DNA of 64,000 nucleotides from an uncultured Eubacteriales bacterium (GTDB taxonomy: Bacteria > Bacillota > Clostridia > Christensenellales > CAG-917), in contig URAF01000008.1 of assembly GCA_900545885.1 (NCBI GenBank), forward strand, positions 1 to 64,000, written 5' to 3'. Below the pieces are notes generated by a model. The model did not search any database, was not told where the DNA came from, and saw only the letters and a program-made list of their open reading frames with translations. This document shows, in pieces, positions 24,954-34,332 of the stretch. The position numbers and the translations under genes were made by a program. Numbering within the stretch: position 1 is the first letter of the stretch; every line of letters begins with the position of its first letter.

Positions 24954-25133
24954 ATGAGGGACGACAAGACAAAACTCACACCCGAAAACGAGCCGAAGGA
25001 AGAACCGTCGACCGAAGCTAAAAAAGCCGCGCGAGAGGAACTCAAACGCAGACGGCAGGAAACCGCGCGCTTCAAAAAGCAGTACTTCGATTATTACGAC
25101 GATGTGAAAATCTCACACCGTGAGGACTGGTGA
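24954..25133 (+). CDS. Small charged protein of 59 residues, unknown
   Basis: A short ORF beginning MRDDKTKLTPENEP, with a Glu/Lys/Arg-rich middle (EAKKAAREELKRRRQE) likely to be a helix and an aromatic acidic end (QYFDYYDDVKISHREDW). It fills the 236-base gap between yhbY and the CDF gene in the right frame and strand, and its stop overlaps the possible GTG start of the next gene. No convincing ribosome site is seen. The composition looks coding rather than random. No family is recognised. Confidence 0.5.
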   Translation: MRDDKTKLTPENEPKEEPSTEAKKAAREELKRRRQETARFKKQYFDYYDDVKISHREDW

Positions 25134-25138
25134 GTAGT

Positions 25139-26302
25139 ATGGGTTGGTTCAAAAAGCTGTTTATCAAAGATTACCGCAGCACCGAAAAACCCGAAGTCAG
25201 GTTCCGTTACGGAGCGGCAGCGGGCATATTCGGTATTATCACCAACGCCGTTCTGTTCGGACTTAAACTCGCGGTCGGACTTATCGGTGGCAGTATTACC
25301 ATTGTTGCCGACGCAGTCAATAACCTGTCCGACGCGGGCAGCAGCGTGGTTACGCTCGCGGGGTTCAAACTCGCGTCCCGTCCCGCCGACAAGGAACACC
25401 CCTACGGTCACGCGCGCTACGAATACATAACCGCGCTTGTCGTCGCCGTGCTCATTCTGATAATCGGCGTTCTGCTTGCAAAGTCGTCCGTCGAAAAAAT
25501 CATCACTCCCGACGAAGTCAGCGTAAATGTTTATACGTACATAGTTCTCGGCGTTGCAATCGCGCTCAAAATAGTGCAGATGCTTGTGTACCTCGACTTT
25601 GCAAAAAGCATTTCGTCCGGCGCGCTCAAAGCCTCGGCTATGGACAGCCGTAACGACGTAATCGCAACCTGTGCCGTTTTGGTCGCAACGATTATCATGC
25701 ACGCGGCCAACGTAAACATCGACGGTTATATGGGCGTTGCCGTGTCGGCGTTCATCATCATTTCAAGCGTCAAGTTCATTGCCGAAGCCGCAAATCCGCT
25801 CATCGGTACCGCGCCTCCCAAAGAACTTGTCGAGAGCATACGTACAAAGATACTGTCCTACGAAGGCGTTATCGGTATGCACGACCTTATGGTGCACAGC
25901 TACGGCGAAAGCAAATATTTTGCCGTCGTACACGTTGAAGTTCCCGCGTCTGCGGACATAATGATTACGCACGACTTAATCGACAACATCGAACACGACG
26001 TCTACCGCGAAACGGGTGTCAATATCACCATTCATATGGACCCCATCGACACCGAGGACGAGGAACTCGAAAGTCTGAAACAACGCGCGGAAAAAGTGCT
26101 TGCCGAAATGGGGCAGGGACTTTCGCTCCACGATTTCCGTATCGTACGCGGCAAAACGCACACCAACATTCTGTTCGACGTTACGATACCTTTTGACAGC
26201 AAATATACGCTTGCGGACGTCACTGCCGCGATGCAGAACCAGTTTGACGGCGACGACACGGTTTACTATTTCGTCATCGACGTCGACCGTGACAGAGTCT
26301 GA
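25139..26302 (+). CDS. Cation diffusion facilitator (CDF) metal exporter
   Basis: A 387-residue CDF transporter. Six membrane helices are visible in the first 210 residues. The transport site is Asp58 and Asp65 in ADAVNNLSD and a second Asp pair in AMDSRND. HPYGHARYEY is the loop motif of the FieF/MamM-type branch. The C-terminal 170 residues form the cytoplasmic dimerisation domain with metal-binding His residues, longer than the usual single domain. Zn2+, Fe2+ or Mn2+ are possible. The ATG at 25139 with GGTGA upstream is preferred; GTG at 25130 is possible. Confidence 0.93.
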   Translation: MGWFKKLFIKDYRSTEKPEVRFRYGAAAGIFGIITNAVLFGLKLAVGLIGGSITIVADAVNNLSDAGSSVVTLAGFKLASRPADKEHPYGHARYEYITALVVAVLILIIGVLLAKSSVEKIITPDEVSVNVYTYIVLGVAIALKIVQMLVYLDFAKSISSGALKASAMDSRNDVIATCAVLVATIIMHAANVNIDGYMGVAVSAFIIISSVKFIAEAANPLIGTAPPKELVESIRTKILSYEGVIGMHDLMVHSYGESKYFAVVHVEVPASADIMITHDLIDNIEHDVYRETGVNITIHMDPIDTEDEELESLKQRAEKVLAEMGQGLSLHDFRIVRGKTHTNILFDVTIPFDSKYTLADVTAAMQNQFDGDDTVYYFVIDVDRDRV

Positions 26303-26382
26303 CCCGTAGTTTACGGCGTCGGCGCGGGCGTTTACATATTTTATCGGGCACGCGGGATACCGCAGATGCAAAAGAGGATTTT

Positions 26383-28218
26383 ATGATTCGTGAAGATTTG
26401 AGAAACGTTGCAATCATCGCACACGTTGACCACGGCAAGACCACACTCGTGGACGGTATGCTCCGTCAGGCGGGAACTTTCCGCGACAATCAGCAAGTGC
26501 AGACCTGCGTTATGGACTCGGGCGACCTCGAACGTGAACGCGGTATCACCATTCTTGCAAAAAACACGTCCATTCATTGGAAAGGCACCAAAATAAACAT
26601 CATAGACACTCCCGGACACGCCGATTTCTCGGGCGAAGTCGAACGCGTACTCAAAATGGTGAGCGGCGTTCTGTTGCTTGTCGACGCCGCGGAAGGTCCT
26701 ATGCCGCAGACGCGTTTCGTCGTCGAAAAAGCGTTGGAACTCGGACTGAAAATCATAATCGTCGTCAACAAAATCGACCGTCCCGACGCGCGCACTTCCG
26801 AAGTCGGTGACGAAGTGCTCGAACTTTTGCTTGACCTCAACGCAACCGACGAACAGCTTATGAGCCCGATAATTTACTGCTCGGGCAAAAACGCGACGGC
26901 AACTCTCGACTACAACGTTCCCGGCAAAGACCTGCAACCTTTGTTCGAAACAATACTGAGTTATATCGAACCGCCCGAAGGTGACCCCGACGGCGAGCTG
27001 CAACTTCTCGTGTCCGCAATAGACTACAACGAGTACGTCGGTCGTATCGGCATCGGCAAAATCGAACGCGGTTGCGTGAATGTGGGACAGGAAGTCATGG
27101 TATGCGACTACGAAGGTCTGTCCCCCTACAAGAGCAAGGTAGTCACGCTGTTCCAGATTGAAGGACTGAAACGCGTTCCCGTCGAAAAAGCAATGGTCGG
27201 CGACATAGTGTGTTTCAGCGGCATAGAGAACATAACGATAGGCAACACGCTTTGCGCCACGACCAAAATCGAGCCCGTGCCTTTCGTAAAAATCGGCGAA
27301 CCCACAATCGAAATGAACTTCTCCGTCAACGACAGTCCGTTTGCGGGCAAAGAAGGCAAATTCGTCACATCACGCCAACTGCGTGACAGACTTTTCCGCG
27401 AATTGCTGAAAGACGTTTCTTTGAGAGTGTACCAGACCGAAAGCCCCGACACGTTCAAGGTTTGCGGCAGAGGCGAAATGCACCTGAGTATTCTCATCGA
27501 AACCATGCGCCGCGAGGGATACGAATTCGGCGTCGGCACTCCGCAGGTCATTTTCAAGACGATAGACGGCGTAAAATGCGAGCCTATGGAAAGACTGTTT
27601 ATCGACGTTCCCTCCGAATGTGTCGGTTCCGTTATGGAAAGAATGGGCGTGCGTAAAGGCGAGCTCGTCACAATGAACCCCCACGGCAGCAGAATAAGAA
27701 TGGAGTTCACTATTCCCGCGCGCGGATTGTTCGGGTTCAAGAACGAGTTTTTGACGGATACGAAAGGCGAAGGCGTAATGAACCAGCTGTTTGACGGATA
27801 TGCGCCCTACAAAGGACCCATAACCCGCAGATTTACGGGGTCGCTTGTCGCGTTCGAAACCGGCGAAGCCGCAACGTACGGACTTTACAACGCGCAGGAA
27901 AGAGGAATTCTTTTCATCGACCCGCAAACGCCCGTTTACGAAGGAATGGTCGTCGGTATGTCCCCGAAAGCCGAAGATATCCGCGTCAACGTCTGCAAGC
28001 GCAAACACGTCACCAATATGCGCGCGGCGGGTTCGGACGAAGCGTTGCGCCTTGTGACGCCACGCAAGTTCAGTCTTGAAGAAAGCCTCGAATTCCTTAA
28101 CGACGACGAAATGCTGGAAGTCACGCCCAAAAACATTCGTATCCGCAAAGTGGTGCTGTCGGGCAGCATGCGAATGAAAATGTTGTCCAAGGAAAAGGAA
28201 GAAAGAGGCGACAAATAA
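26383..28218 (+). CDS. typA: Ribosome-associated GTPase BipA/TypA
   Basis: A 611-residue translational GTPase. The G motifs are AHVDHGKTTL (P-loop), RGITI in switch I, DTPGHADF and NKIDRP. Domain II, domains III and V of the EF-G type, and the BipA-specific C-terminal domain follow. It binds the ribosome and helps 50S assembly and stress or cold adaptation. AGAGGA precedes the ATG. It seems monocistronic, ending in the terminator at 28314. Confidence 0.97.
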   Translation: MIREDLRNVAIIAHVDHGKTTLVDGMLRQAGTFRDNQQVQTCVMDSGDLERERGITILAKNTSIHWKGTKINIIDTPGHADFSGEVERVLKMVSGVLLLVDAAEGPMPQTRFVVEKALELGLKIIIVVNKIDRPDARTSEVGDEVLELLLDLNATDEQLMSPIIYCSGKNATATLDYNVPGKDLQPLFETILSYIEPPEGDPDGELQLLVSAIDYNEYVGRIGIGKIERGCVNVGQEVMVCDYEGLSPYKSKVVTLFQIEGLKRVPVEKAMVGDIVCFSGIENITIGNTLCATTKIEPVPFVKIGEPTIEMNFSVNDSPFAGKEGKFVTSRQLRDRLFRELLKDVSLRVYQTESPDTFKVCGRGEMHLSILIETMRREGYEFGVGTPQVIFKTIDGVKCEPMERLFIDVPSECVGSVMERMGVRKGELVTMNPHGSRIRMEFTIPARGLFGFKNEFLTDTKGEGVMNQLFDGYAPYKGPITRRFTGSLVAFETGEAATYGLYNAQERGILFIDPQTPVYEGMVVGMSPKAEDIRVNVCKRKHVTNMRAAGSDEALRLVTPRKFSLEESLEFLNDDEMLEVTPKNIRIRKVVLSGSMRMKMLSKEKEERGDK

Positions 28219-28313
28219 CCGCTCTGTTCGGTGTGCTTAACCGACCAACCGCACGAGCGCATGAAATAAACAGCGAATAATATGTAAAGACATATCGAAT
28301 ATGCAAAGACATA

Positions 28314-28343
28314 AAAACGCCGCGATTTGCGGCGTTTTCGTTT
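28314..28343 (+). terminator. Rho-independent terminator after typA
   Basis: Ten-base-pair stem (28314-28323 with 28329-28338) and a T-run. Confidence 0.88.
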
Positions 28344-28378
28344 TTATCATCAGGAAAATTAATGCAAAATGATTGACC

Positions 28379-28906
28379 TTATTTCTCTGCGTCGGATTTG
28401 GCGGGAGCGGGGAGAGCGGAACCGCAGTACGGACACTTTGCGCCTGTTCCCGTGTAGGTGACGTAAGCCCCGCAACGGGTACATTCCACGGAGTATTCCG
28501 TGGGTTTGAGTTCCGTATTTTCGTTGAGGTACAGCCTGTCGCCTTTGCGGAGATAACCCGTGAGGTAGCCTTTTCTTATGCAGTTGTCGAGATTTGCGGA
28601 AGTCTGTTTTTCGTTGCTTGCAAGACGCGCGGACAGTTCCTGCACTGTGTAGAGGTGTTCGTTTCTGACCGCGGAAACAAGAGCAAGTTCCGTGCGCGCG
28701 TTGCCGTACATAACCCACGCTACGGGCATTCCGTAAAAGCCCACGACGGCACCTATTATGCCGAGCACCAGCATAAAGACGTAACCGCCGCCTTGGGACA
28801 GTCGCGTTGCGCCTACGACCAGCAGGGGTATTCCGACGATGAAATATATCGTGAGGAAGAGAGCGAGATAAAATCTTTTCTTGACACTTTTTTCAGCTTT
28901 TTCCAT
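28379..28906 (-). CDS. Membrane protein with C-terminal zinc ribbon
   Basis: A 175-residue protein. Two hydrophobic helices (about residues 12-33 and 41-66) are followed by a small winged-helix-like stretch (YTVQELSARLASNEKQTSANLDNCIRKGYL) and a zinc ribbon with CTRC and CPYC. The order resembles zinc-ribbon membrane proteins of unknown role in Clostridia. Whether the middle part binds DNA or protein is not clear. The start at 28906 has no strong ribosome site. Confidence 0.75.
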   Translation of the reverse strand: MEKAEKSVKKRFYLALFLTIYFIVGIPLLVVGATRLSQGGGYVFMLVLGIIGAVVGFYGMPVAWVMYGNARTELALVSAVRNEHLYTVQELSARLASNEKQTSANLDNCIRKGYLTGYLRKGDRLYLNENTELKPTEYSVECTRCGAYVTYTGTGAKCPYCGSALPAPAKSDAEK

Positions 28907-29040
28907 AATGTTCCGTTAATTTCCGATTTATTCCGTTTGCGGAGTTTTCCGTTACGGCATGAGGCGTTGTGTTGCGCCTTACAAATAGTATATCTTCGCA
29001 CCGCAGTTCGACGCGGGTGTGGTATTTTAATGCGCTGTCG

Positions 29041-30600
29041 TTATGCGTAAATCACGTATTGCGCAAGCATGAGTATTCCGATTGTCGCCGCAAGCAGGGT
29101 AAGCTGGATTTTGCCGCTCCAACGGAACCATTTGGGATAGTTTACGGTCGTCATTCCGAGGATGAGCAACAGTCCCGCGTTGGTGGGCAAAAGTACGTTT
29201 GCAAATCCGTCGCCGAAGGAGAACGCGAGAACCGCGACTTGTCCGTCGACGCCGAGTTGCGAGCACATCGCGCCTATCATCGGCATGAGCAGGAAAGCTT
29301 TTGCCGAACCCGAGGGAATGAACATCTCGAATATGAATATGACAAGATAAATGAGCAGGATAATTACGGCGGGGGACTGACCTTTGCAGGCTTCGATTAC
29401 GTTGTAGAGGATTGTGTCCATAACGTTGCCCGCTTCCATAATGTAACGCACGCCGCTTGCAATCAGTATCATTGCGACGGCGGGGAGCAGGGTGAGCAGA
29501 CCTTTGCCGAGTTGTTTGAAAAGGTTTTTGCCTTTCAGTCCGCACATAAGGCAGGCGCCTATGCCCGCGACTACGTAAATTGCGACGGTTATGTAGAGCA
29601 CGTAGTCGGCAAGAGAGAAATCGCCGAGCGCGGGAATGTAGTGCGGCTGAATGAATATTGAAAGCACGGCGAAGAACACGACGACGAGCATCCAGCAGGC
29701 GAACCATTTGAGCGCCTTGGATTTGCCCGCGTCATATACGAAAGTCGTGTTTGCAAAATCGAAGCCGTGTTTTTTGTGGGTGTCTTCAAGGTATACGAGG
29801 GATTTTTGCGGGCGTTTTTCGATTTTTCTGGCATATGGGAAAATGAACGCCATCAGGATTATGTACGCCACGGCAAACGTGAGCAGTCGCATCGATATGC
29901 CCGAAAACATCGGTATGCCCATTAGGTTCTGCGAAATGCCCACCGTAAAGGGGTTGACGACGCCTGCGGCAAAACCGAAACACGCGGCAAGCACGGATAT
30001 TCCGAGACCGACGAGCGCGTCCCAGCCGAAGGCGTAACAAAGCAGAACGACGACGGGAACGAGAGGAATGAGTTCCTCGAACATGCCTGCCGACGAGCCG
30101 AGGAACATAAACGCAAGCGGAAGTATGAACAGCAGTATGTATTTGCGCGAAGAGAACTTGTTGCGGAGCGACTCGACCATGTAGATGAGCACGCCCGTAT
30201 TGTCGAGAGCCGTGAATACCGCGCCGATAACCAACAAAAGCGCGATGAGCGCCCACACCATGAGCGAGCCGTCCATATTGGGGTCAAGCACGAGGAAGGG
30301 CGCGAAAATCGCCTGCCACCATTTGAGGGAAGGCAGGGAGTCGTCTTCGCGATAGGAATTGTCGACGATGTAGGTGTTACCGTCGGCGTCAACGGCTCTT
30401 TCGTATGCGCCGCGCGGAAGAACTTGCGTGAGCGTGATTGCAGCAAGTACGAGAACAAGCACTATCACTATTGAAATGAAAAGCGCTTTTTTGGAAATTT
30501 CGATTGTCTTGGGGGGTGCTTTTGCGGCGTCCTTATCTGAAAAAGGAGCGGCGTTTTTGCGGACGTAACCCTCATTTTGCCCGTATACGTAATCCAACAT
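29041..30600 (-). CDS. YfcC-family basic amino-acid or dicarboxylate carrier
   Basis: A 519-residue membrane carrier of the YfcC/DcuC-like (C4-dicarboxylate anaerobic carrier) family. About twelve hydrophobic segments are present. Typical stretches are GSSAGMFEELIPLVP and the second-half FIPSGSAKAFLLMPM and LLPTNAGLLLILGM. Substrates proposed for relatives include arginine, ornithine and dicarboxylates; none is proven here. The N-terminal 35 residues are cytosolic. The only possible start, ATG 30600, has no ribosome site and lies six bases from a -10 box. Confidence 0.88.
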   Translation of the reverse strand: MLDYVYGQNEGYVRKNAAPFSDKDAAKAPPKTIEISKKALFISIVIVLVLVLAAITLTQVLPRGAYERAVDADGNTYIVDNSYREDDSLPSLKWWQAIFAPFLVLDPNMDGSLMVWALIALLLVIGAVFTALDNTGVLIYMVESLRNKFSSRKYILLFILPLAFMFLGSSAGMFEELIPLVPVVVLLCYAFGWDALVGLGISVLAACFGFAAGVVNPFTVGISQNLMGIPMFSGISMRLLTFAVAYIILMAFIFPYARKIEKRPQKSLVYLEDTHKKHGFDFANTTFVYDAGKSKALKWFACWMLVVVFFAVLSIFIQPHYIPALGDFSLADYVLYITVAIYVVAGIGACLMCGLKGKNLFKQLGKGLLTLLPAVAMILIASGVRYIMEAGNVMDTILYNVIEACKGQSPAVIILLIYLVIFIFEMFIPSGSAKAFLLMPMIGAMCSQLGVDGQVAVLAFSFGDGFANVLLPTNAGLLLILGMTTVNYPKWFRWSGKIQLTLLAATIGILMLAQYVIYA

Positions 30601-30606
30601 ATTCTT

Positions 30607-30635
30607 ATATTAAAATAAGAACAGTTCAAAATCAA
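30607..30635 (-). promoter_or_regulatory. Promoter abutting the YfcC carrier start codon
   Basis: On the minus strand, TTGATT (30635-30630), spacer 17, TAATAT (30612-30607), then six bases to the ATG. It predicts a leaderless mRNA. Confidence 0.65.
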
Positions 30636-30680
30636 TATTATCGGGCGGATTTTTAATATTTTTTTAAGTAAATTCGAAGG

Positions 30681-33089
30681 TCAGACCGCGGCTTTCTTTT
30701 TGAGTCGCAGGTTGAGCGACGCGTCGATTTTTCGGTGGACGTTGCGTGTCGTAAGACTGAGAACGCCGTATATAAAAAGCAATACGGACGCCATAGCCGC
30801 CATAGCCTTTGCCATTTCCGGGGTTACGTTGTGCTCAATGCCGAAGAATTCGAGAATTATCGGGGCTTTGACAAGATAGCACGCGACGAATATGCCGACC
30901 ATTACGACAAATGTCACAAGATGCAGCCAGTTGAAAGGAATGCACACGCGGAAGAGGTACATAAGCCCGACGAAAGTCGTGATTATGACGTACATCGTTC
31001 GCACCTGTTCGACCGTTATGTCAAGGAAATATTTTTGTCCGATAAGCACGGAACACGCGCCGAGAAGAACCACAAGTCCGCCTGGTACCGCCATGCACAG
31101 AACCTTTGTCAGGAACCTGCCCGTCACGAGTTCGTCGTTGGGTTCGAGAGCAATGACTATCGAGGGAAGTCCGATTGTTATGCCGCCGATAAAGGTCAGG
31201 TTCTTCGGTTCGAAGGGCAGGGGTTGATTGACAATCATAAACAGAATTGCAAGCAACACGTTGTAGACCGTTTTCATGAGATACAGCGACGCGCTGCGTT
31301 CGAGGTTGTTTATGCTTCTGCGGCCTTCCGCCACGATTTTGGGCATGGAAGCGAAGTTGGAGTCCATAAGGACGAGCGAACTCACGTTCTTTGCAGCGTC
31401 CGAACCTGACGCCATTGCGACGGAGCAGTCGGACTCTTTGAGGGCGAGCACGTCGTTTACGCCGTCGCCCGTCATGGCTACGGTGTGTCCCGCGGCTTTG
31501 AGCGCTTTGACAAGCAGAAGTTTTTGGTCGGGGAGAACGCGTCCGAATATGGTGTATTTGGTTGCGGCTTCAATGACTTCTTCGTCCGTCGAAAGCGTAG
31601 ACATGTCTATTACGTTGTCGCAGTTTTCAAGTCCCGCACGGAGTGCGACCGCACGTACGGTTGCAGGGTTGTCGCCCGAAATGATTTTGACGTCGACACC
31701 TTGTTCGCGGAAGAAGCGCAAAGTGTCGGGAGCTTCTGCGCGGATTTTGTCCGTTATAAAGATAAATCCCTCAAAACGAACTTTATCGGGCAGTTTCGAG
31801 TCATTGAAGTTGCCTTCTGAAGAAACGAGCGCAAGAACGCGGAAACCTTTTTCTGCCATTTCGGACGCTTCCGCCATAATGTCTTCGGCGTCGTGACCGA
31901 GGGTGAATTCGACCGCGCCGACAGCGTAACTTACGCCGTTTATGCGTGCGCCGCTCCATTTGCGTGCGGACGAGAAGGGGATTGTGAGGTCAGCTTCCGC
32001 AGTCTGTTCCGTTTCCGCAAGATAAGCGGTCAGCGCCTGTGCCGTTGCGTTTTCGTCGCCTATCGAGCACACCACGTTTTTGAGTATTCCGCGGAACTCG
32101 TCTTCCGTCATTCCGTCACGGGGACGTATTCCGTTGACTTCCATGGAGCCTTCCGTGATGGTTCCCGTTTTGTCAAGGCAGAGTACGTCCACGCGCGCCA
32201 GCGTTTCCACGCAATACAAATCCTGCGCCACGGTTTTGTGTTTGGAAAGCCTGATTATGCTAACGCAGAATACCGTCGACGCAAGCGCGACAAGCCCCGA
32301 AGGTATCATGCCGATTACGGAGCCTATCGTTGTTATTACGGTGTCGTTGGTGTCGTGGTTGCCGCCGAAATAGCGTATGCAGAACAGAGCAATGCCCACG
32401 GGTACTATCACTATGGACATTATTTTGACAATCAGCATGAGCGAACGCCAGATTTCCGACGTCGGCTTTTTGAAATATTTTGCGCCCGCCGATATCTTCA
32501 TGACGAAGTTTTCGGCGCCGATGTGTTCCACCTGACAGCGGGCTTTGCCCGAAACGACGAAACTTCCCGACATAACGCGGTCGCCCTGCGTTTTGAGTAT
32601 GGCGTCGGGTTCGCCCGTGATGAGGGACTCGTTGACTTCGCAACTGCCGTCGACTATAACGCCGTCGGCGCAAACCTGATTGCCCGCCGAAAGTTCGGTG
32701 ATGTCGTCGAGGACAATTTGTTCGATTGCGATTTCTTCTTCTTTGCCGTCGCGAATTACATGCGCTTTGGGTGCGGAAAGCAACGCGAGTTTGTCCATGG
32801 TGCGTTTTGCGCGCAGTTCCTGGAAAATGCCGACGGCAGTGTTGAAAACGATGAGTATCAGAAATCCGAAATTCCCGAGTCCGCCTATGCCATCGGGAAC
32901 GAAAAAGGCAAGGATTATCGCAAGCGCGACAAATACGAAGTTGAAAAATGTGAGAATGTTGGAACGGAGTATCTCCGCAACGCTCTTTGTTCTTACGGTT
33001 TGTTCACCGTTTACTTTGCCGTCTTTAATTCGTTCGGCGACTTCTTCTGCGGTTAGGCCTGTATCGGGAGGCGTTATGTGTTCTGACAT
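30681..33089 (-). CDS. Cation-translocating P-type ATPase
   Basis: An 802-residue P-type ATPase. The phosphorylation motif is CLDKTGTITEG with Asp306, the actuator loop is LITGEPD (158-160, with Pro replacing the usual Ser of TGES), and the hinge is GDGVNDVLALK. The M4 motif reads IPSGL instead of PEGL or PEAL. About ten helices are seen. The layout resembles the CtpE-like group of possible Ca2+ or other cation transporters rather than heavy-metal CPx pumps; the ion is not certain. GGTGA precedes the ATG. Confidence 0.92.
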   Translation of the reverse strand: MSEHITPPDTGLTAEEVAERIKDGKVNGEQTVRTKSVAEILRSNILTFFNFVFVALAIILAFFVPDGIGGLGNFGFLILIVFNTAVGIFQELRAKRTMDKLALLSAPKAHVIRDGKEEEIAIEQIVLDDITELSAGNQVCADGVIVDGSCEVNESLITGEPDAILKTQGDRVMSGSFVVSGKARCQVEHIGAENFVMKISAGAKYFKKPTSEIWRSLMLIVKIMSIVIVPVGIALFCIRYFGGNHDTNDTVITTIGSVIGMIPSGLVALASTVFCVSIIRLSKHKTVAQDLYCVETLARVDVLCLDKTGTITEGSMEVNGIRPRDGMTEDEFRGILKNVVCSIGDENATAQALTAYLAETEQTAEADLTIPFSSARKWSGARINGVSYAVGAVEFTLGHDAEDIMAEASEMAEKGFRVLALVSSEGNFNDSKLPDKVRFEGFIFITDKIRAEAPDTLRFFREQGVDVKIISGDNPATVRAVALRAGLENCDNVIDMSTLSTDEEVIEAATKYTIFGRVLPDQKLLLVKALKAAGHTVAMTGDGVNDVLALKESDCSVAMASGSDAAKNVSSLVLMDSNFASMPKIVAEGRRSINNLERSASLYLMKTVYNVLLAILFMIVNQPLPFEPKNLTFIGGITIGLPSIVIALEPNDELVTGRFLTKVLCMAVPGGLVVLLGACSVLIGQKYFLDITVEQVRTMYVIITTFVGLMYLFRVCIPFNWLHLVTFVVMVGIFVACYLVKAPIILEFFGIEHNVTPEMAKAMAAMASVLLFIYGVLSLTTRNVHRKIDASLNLRLKKKAAV

Positions 33090-33116
33090 TTTTCACCACT
33101 ATTTCTTAATGAATTC

Positions 33117-33145
33117 AATATACCATAAACAGACTGTCGGCGCAA
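33117..33145 (-). promoter_or_regulatory. Promoter for the P-type ATPase
   Basis: On the minus strand, TTGCGC (33145-33140), spacer 17, TATATT (33122-33117) with TGG extension. The start would lie about 20 bases before the ribosome site. Confidence 0.65.
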
Positions 33146-33667
33146 GGGTAAATAAGTTATCTTCCCAAGATATCCGACGTTTACGGAACGTGTTCGCGTA
33201 CGTTCGCTGATTGCGTGTGCGTCGGCGGGTGCGTACGCGTGTCGGCGGGGCATTTTTTACGTCCGTGCGTTTGGCGCATTTGGGCGAGGGCTGTATCGGC
33301 GTGCGTGTGTTGCCAGGCGCGTGTGCATTGACGGGCGCATTATATTTATGAACGCGCAGTGCGCGTATACGCATACGCGTGCGCGTAATGCAACTTTTCG
33401 TCACATAAATATGCGAAAGTATGCTTGGTTGTGAATTAAAATTGTGAGTTTTAGGGGATTTCAGGGTGGGTAAAGACGCGGTTTTTCAGCGCAAAATATG
33501 CCGTAATTTTATAAATTGATAGTTTAAGGTGCGGAAACGTCGGGATAAAAGCCTTTTTTCAGCCGAAAACGTCCCGTTTCAGGTATCTGTGCGGCTGAAA
33601 CGGGACGTCAAAGGAGATATTCTTTCCTGTCGTAATGCTGTTTGTCCGGCAGGTTGCGGAAAGTGTT
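33146..33667. other. Non-coding region with GC-alternating tracts and a long hairpin
   Basis: No credible gene is present. Bases 33190-33390 are rich in alternating CG/TG/CA steps; 33359-33387 alternate purine and pyrimidine for 29 bases and include a hairpin of seven-base arms (33362-33368 with 33373-33379). The 3' half carries the long inverted repeat at 33569-33608. Confidence 0.6.
33569..33608 (-). terminator. Long inverted repeat, possible terminator of the lipoprotein gene
   Basis: Perfect fourteen-base arms (33569-33582 and 33595-33608) with a twelve-base loop. On the minus strand the stem is followed by TTTT. A competing six-base pairing (33560-33565 with 33592-33597) overlaps the second arm, so two structures are possible. 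Confidence 0.5.
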
Positions 33668-34332
33668 TTACTTTTTGGATACGACGTTGCCTGTTGCGGG
33701 ATCGAGAAGCAGTGCCCAGTAGTCTATGCCTTCGCCGATGAACGAAACGTAATAGTAGTAGGTTGCGCGGTCGCCGCTTATCAGCTTGACGTAGATTTCG
33801 CGGGAGGGTTTTCCGTCCGCGCTTTCAGCGGCTATTCGGTCGGCAAATTCCTTGCGCGCTATGTTATTATGTCGGCGGAGGTCATCTTGCCTTCGAGTAC
33901 GTCGGCAAGTTCGATTTCAACCGAGGTTTCGCCCGTCGTCACCGTGATTGCCGCGGGGCAGAATTCGAGAGGAATTTCCTGACGGAATTCTCCGAAGTTG
34001 TTGCCCGTAAGCGTTCCCGCAAGGTTTGCGCCGTCCGCGGTGAGCGTGTAAGATATTTCCGTATAATCGTTGCTCGAAAGAGGTACGACGGTTATTTCCG
34101 CGAAGTCTTTTACGTCGGTTGCTTTGCCGTCGGCGATAAAGGGATTTTCGCGTCGTCCCACCTCCACGGTTACGGCGAAGTTTTCGTTTTCACCCGTATA
34201 GAGCGCGGTTACGGAACGGGATACGTCGTCGGGAAGGGTGTCGTCGCCTTTCTTGTTGCAGGCGGCGAGTGCGGTTACCGCGAGTACCAGAATCAATATT
34301 GCCGACAAAATCAGAACGGTTTTCTTTTTCAT
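33668..34332 (-). pseudogene. Lipoprotein gene interrupted by a frameshift
   Basis: The first 157 codons encode a lipoprotein: signal MKKKTVLILSAILILVLAV, lipobox ALAAC with Cys near residue 25, then a strand-rich domain. That frame ends at a TAG at 33859-33861 just after SADIIT. In another frame the sequence continues from 33862 for 64 codons, beginning IARKEFADRIAA and ending LLLDPATGNVVSKK, to a stop at 33668. That tail looks like a PepSY-type C-terminus. A one-base loss or four-base gain near 33860-33870 would explain the break; a sequencing error or programmed frameshift remains possible. Confidence 0.65.

Noticed and set aside
33635..33982. Plus-strand frame opposite the lipoprotein tail
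   Set aside because: AAAGGAG upstream is about twenty bases away, and the frame is antisense to a lipoprotein with a clear signal peptide.
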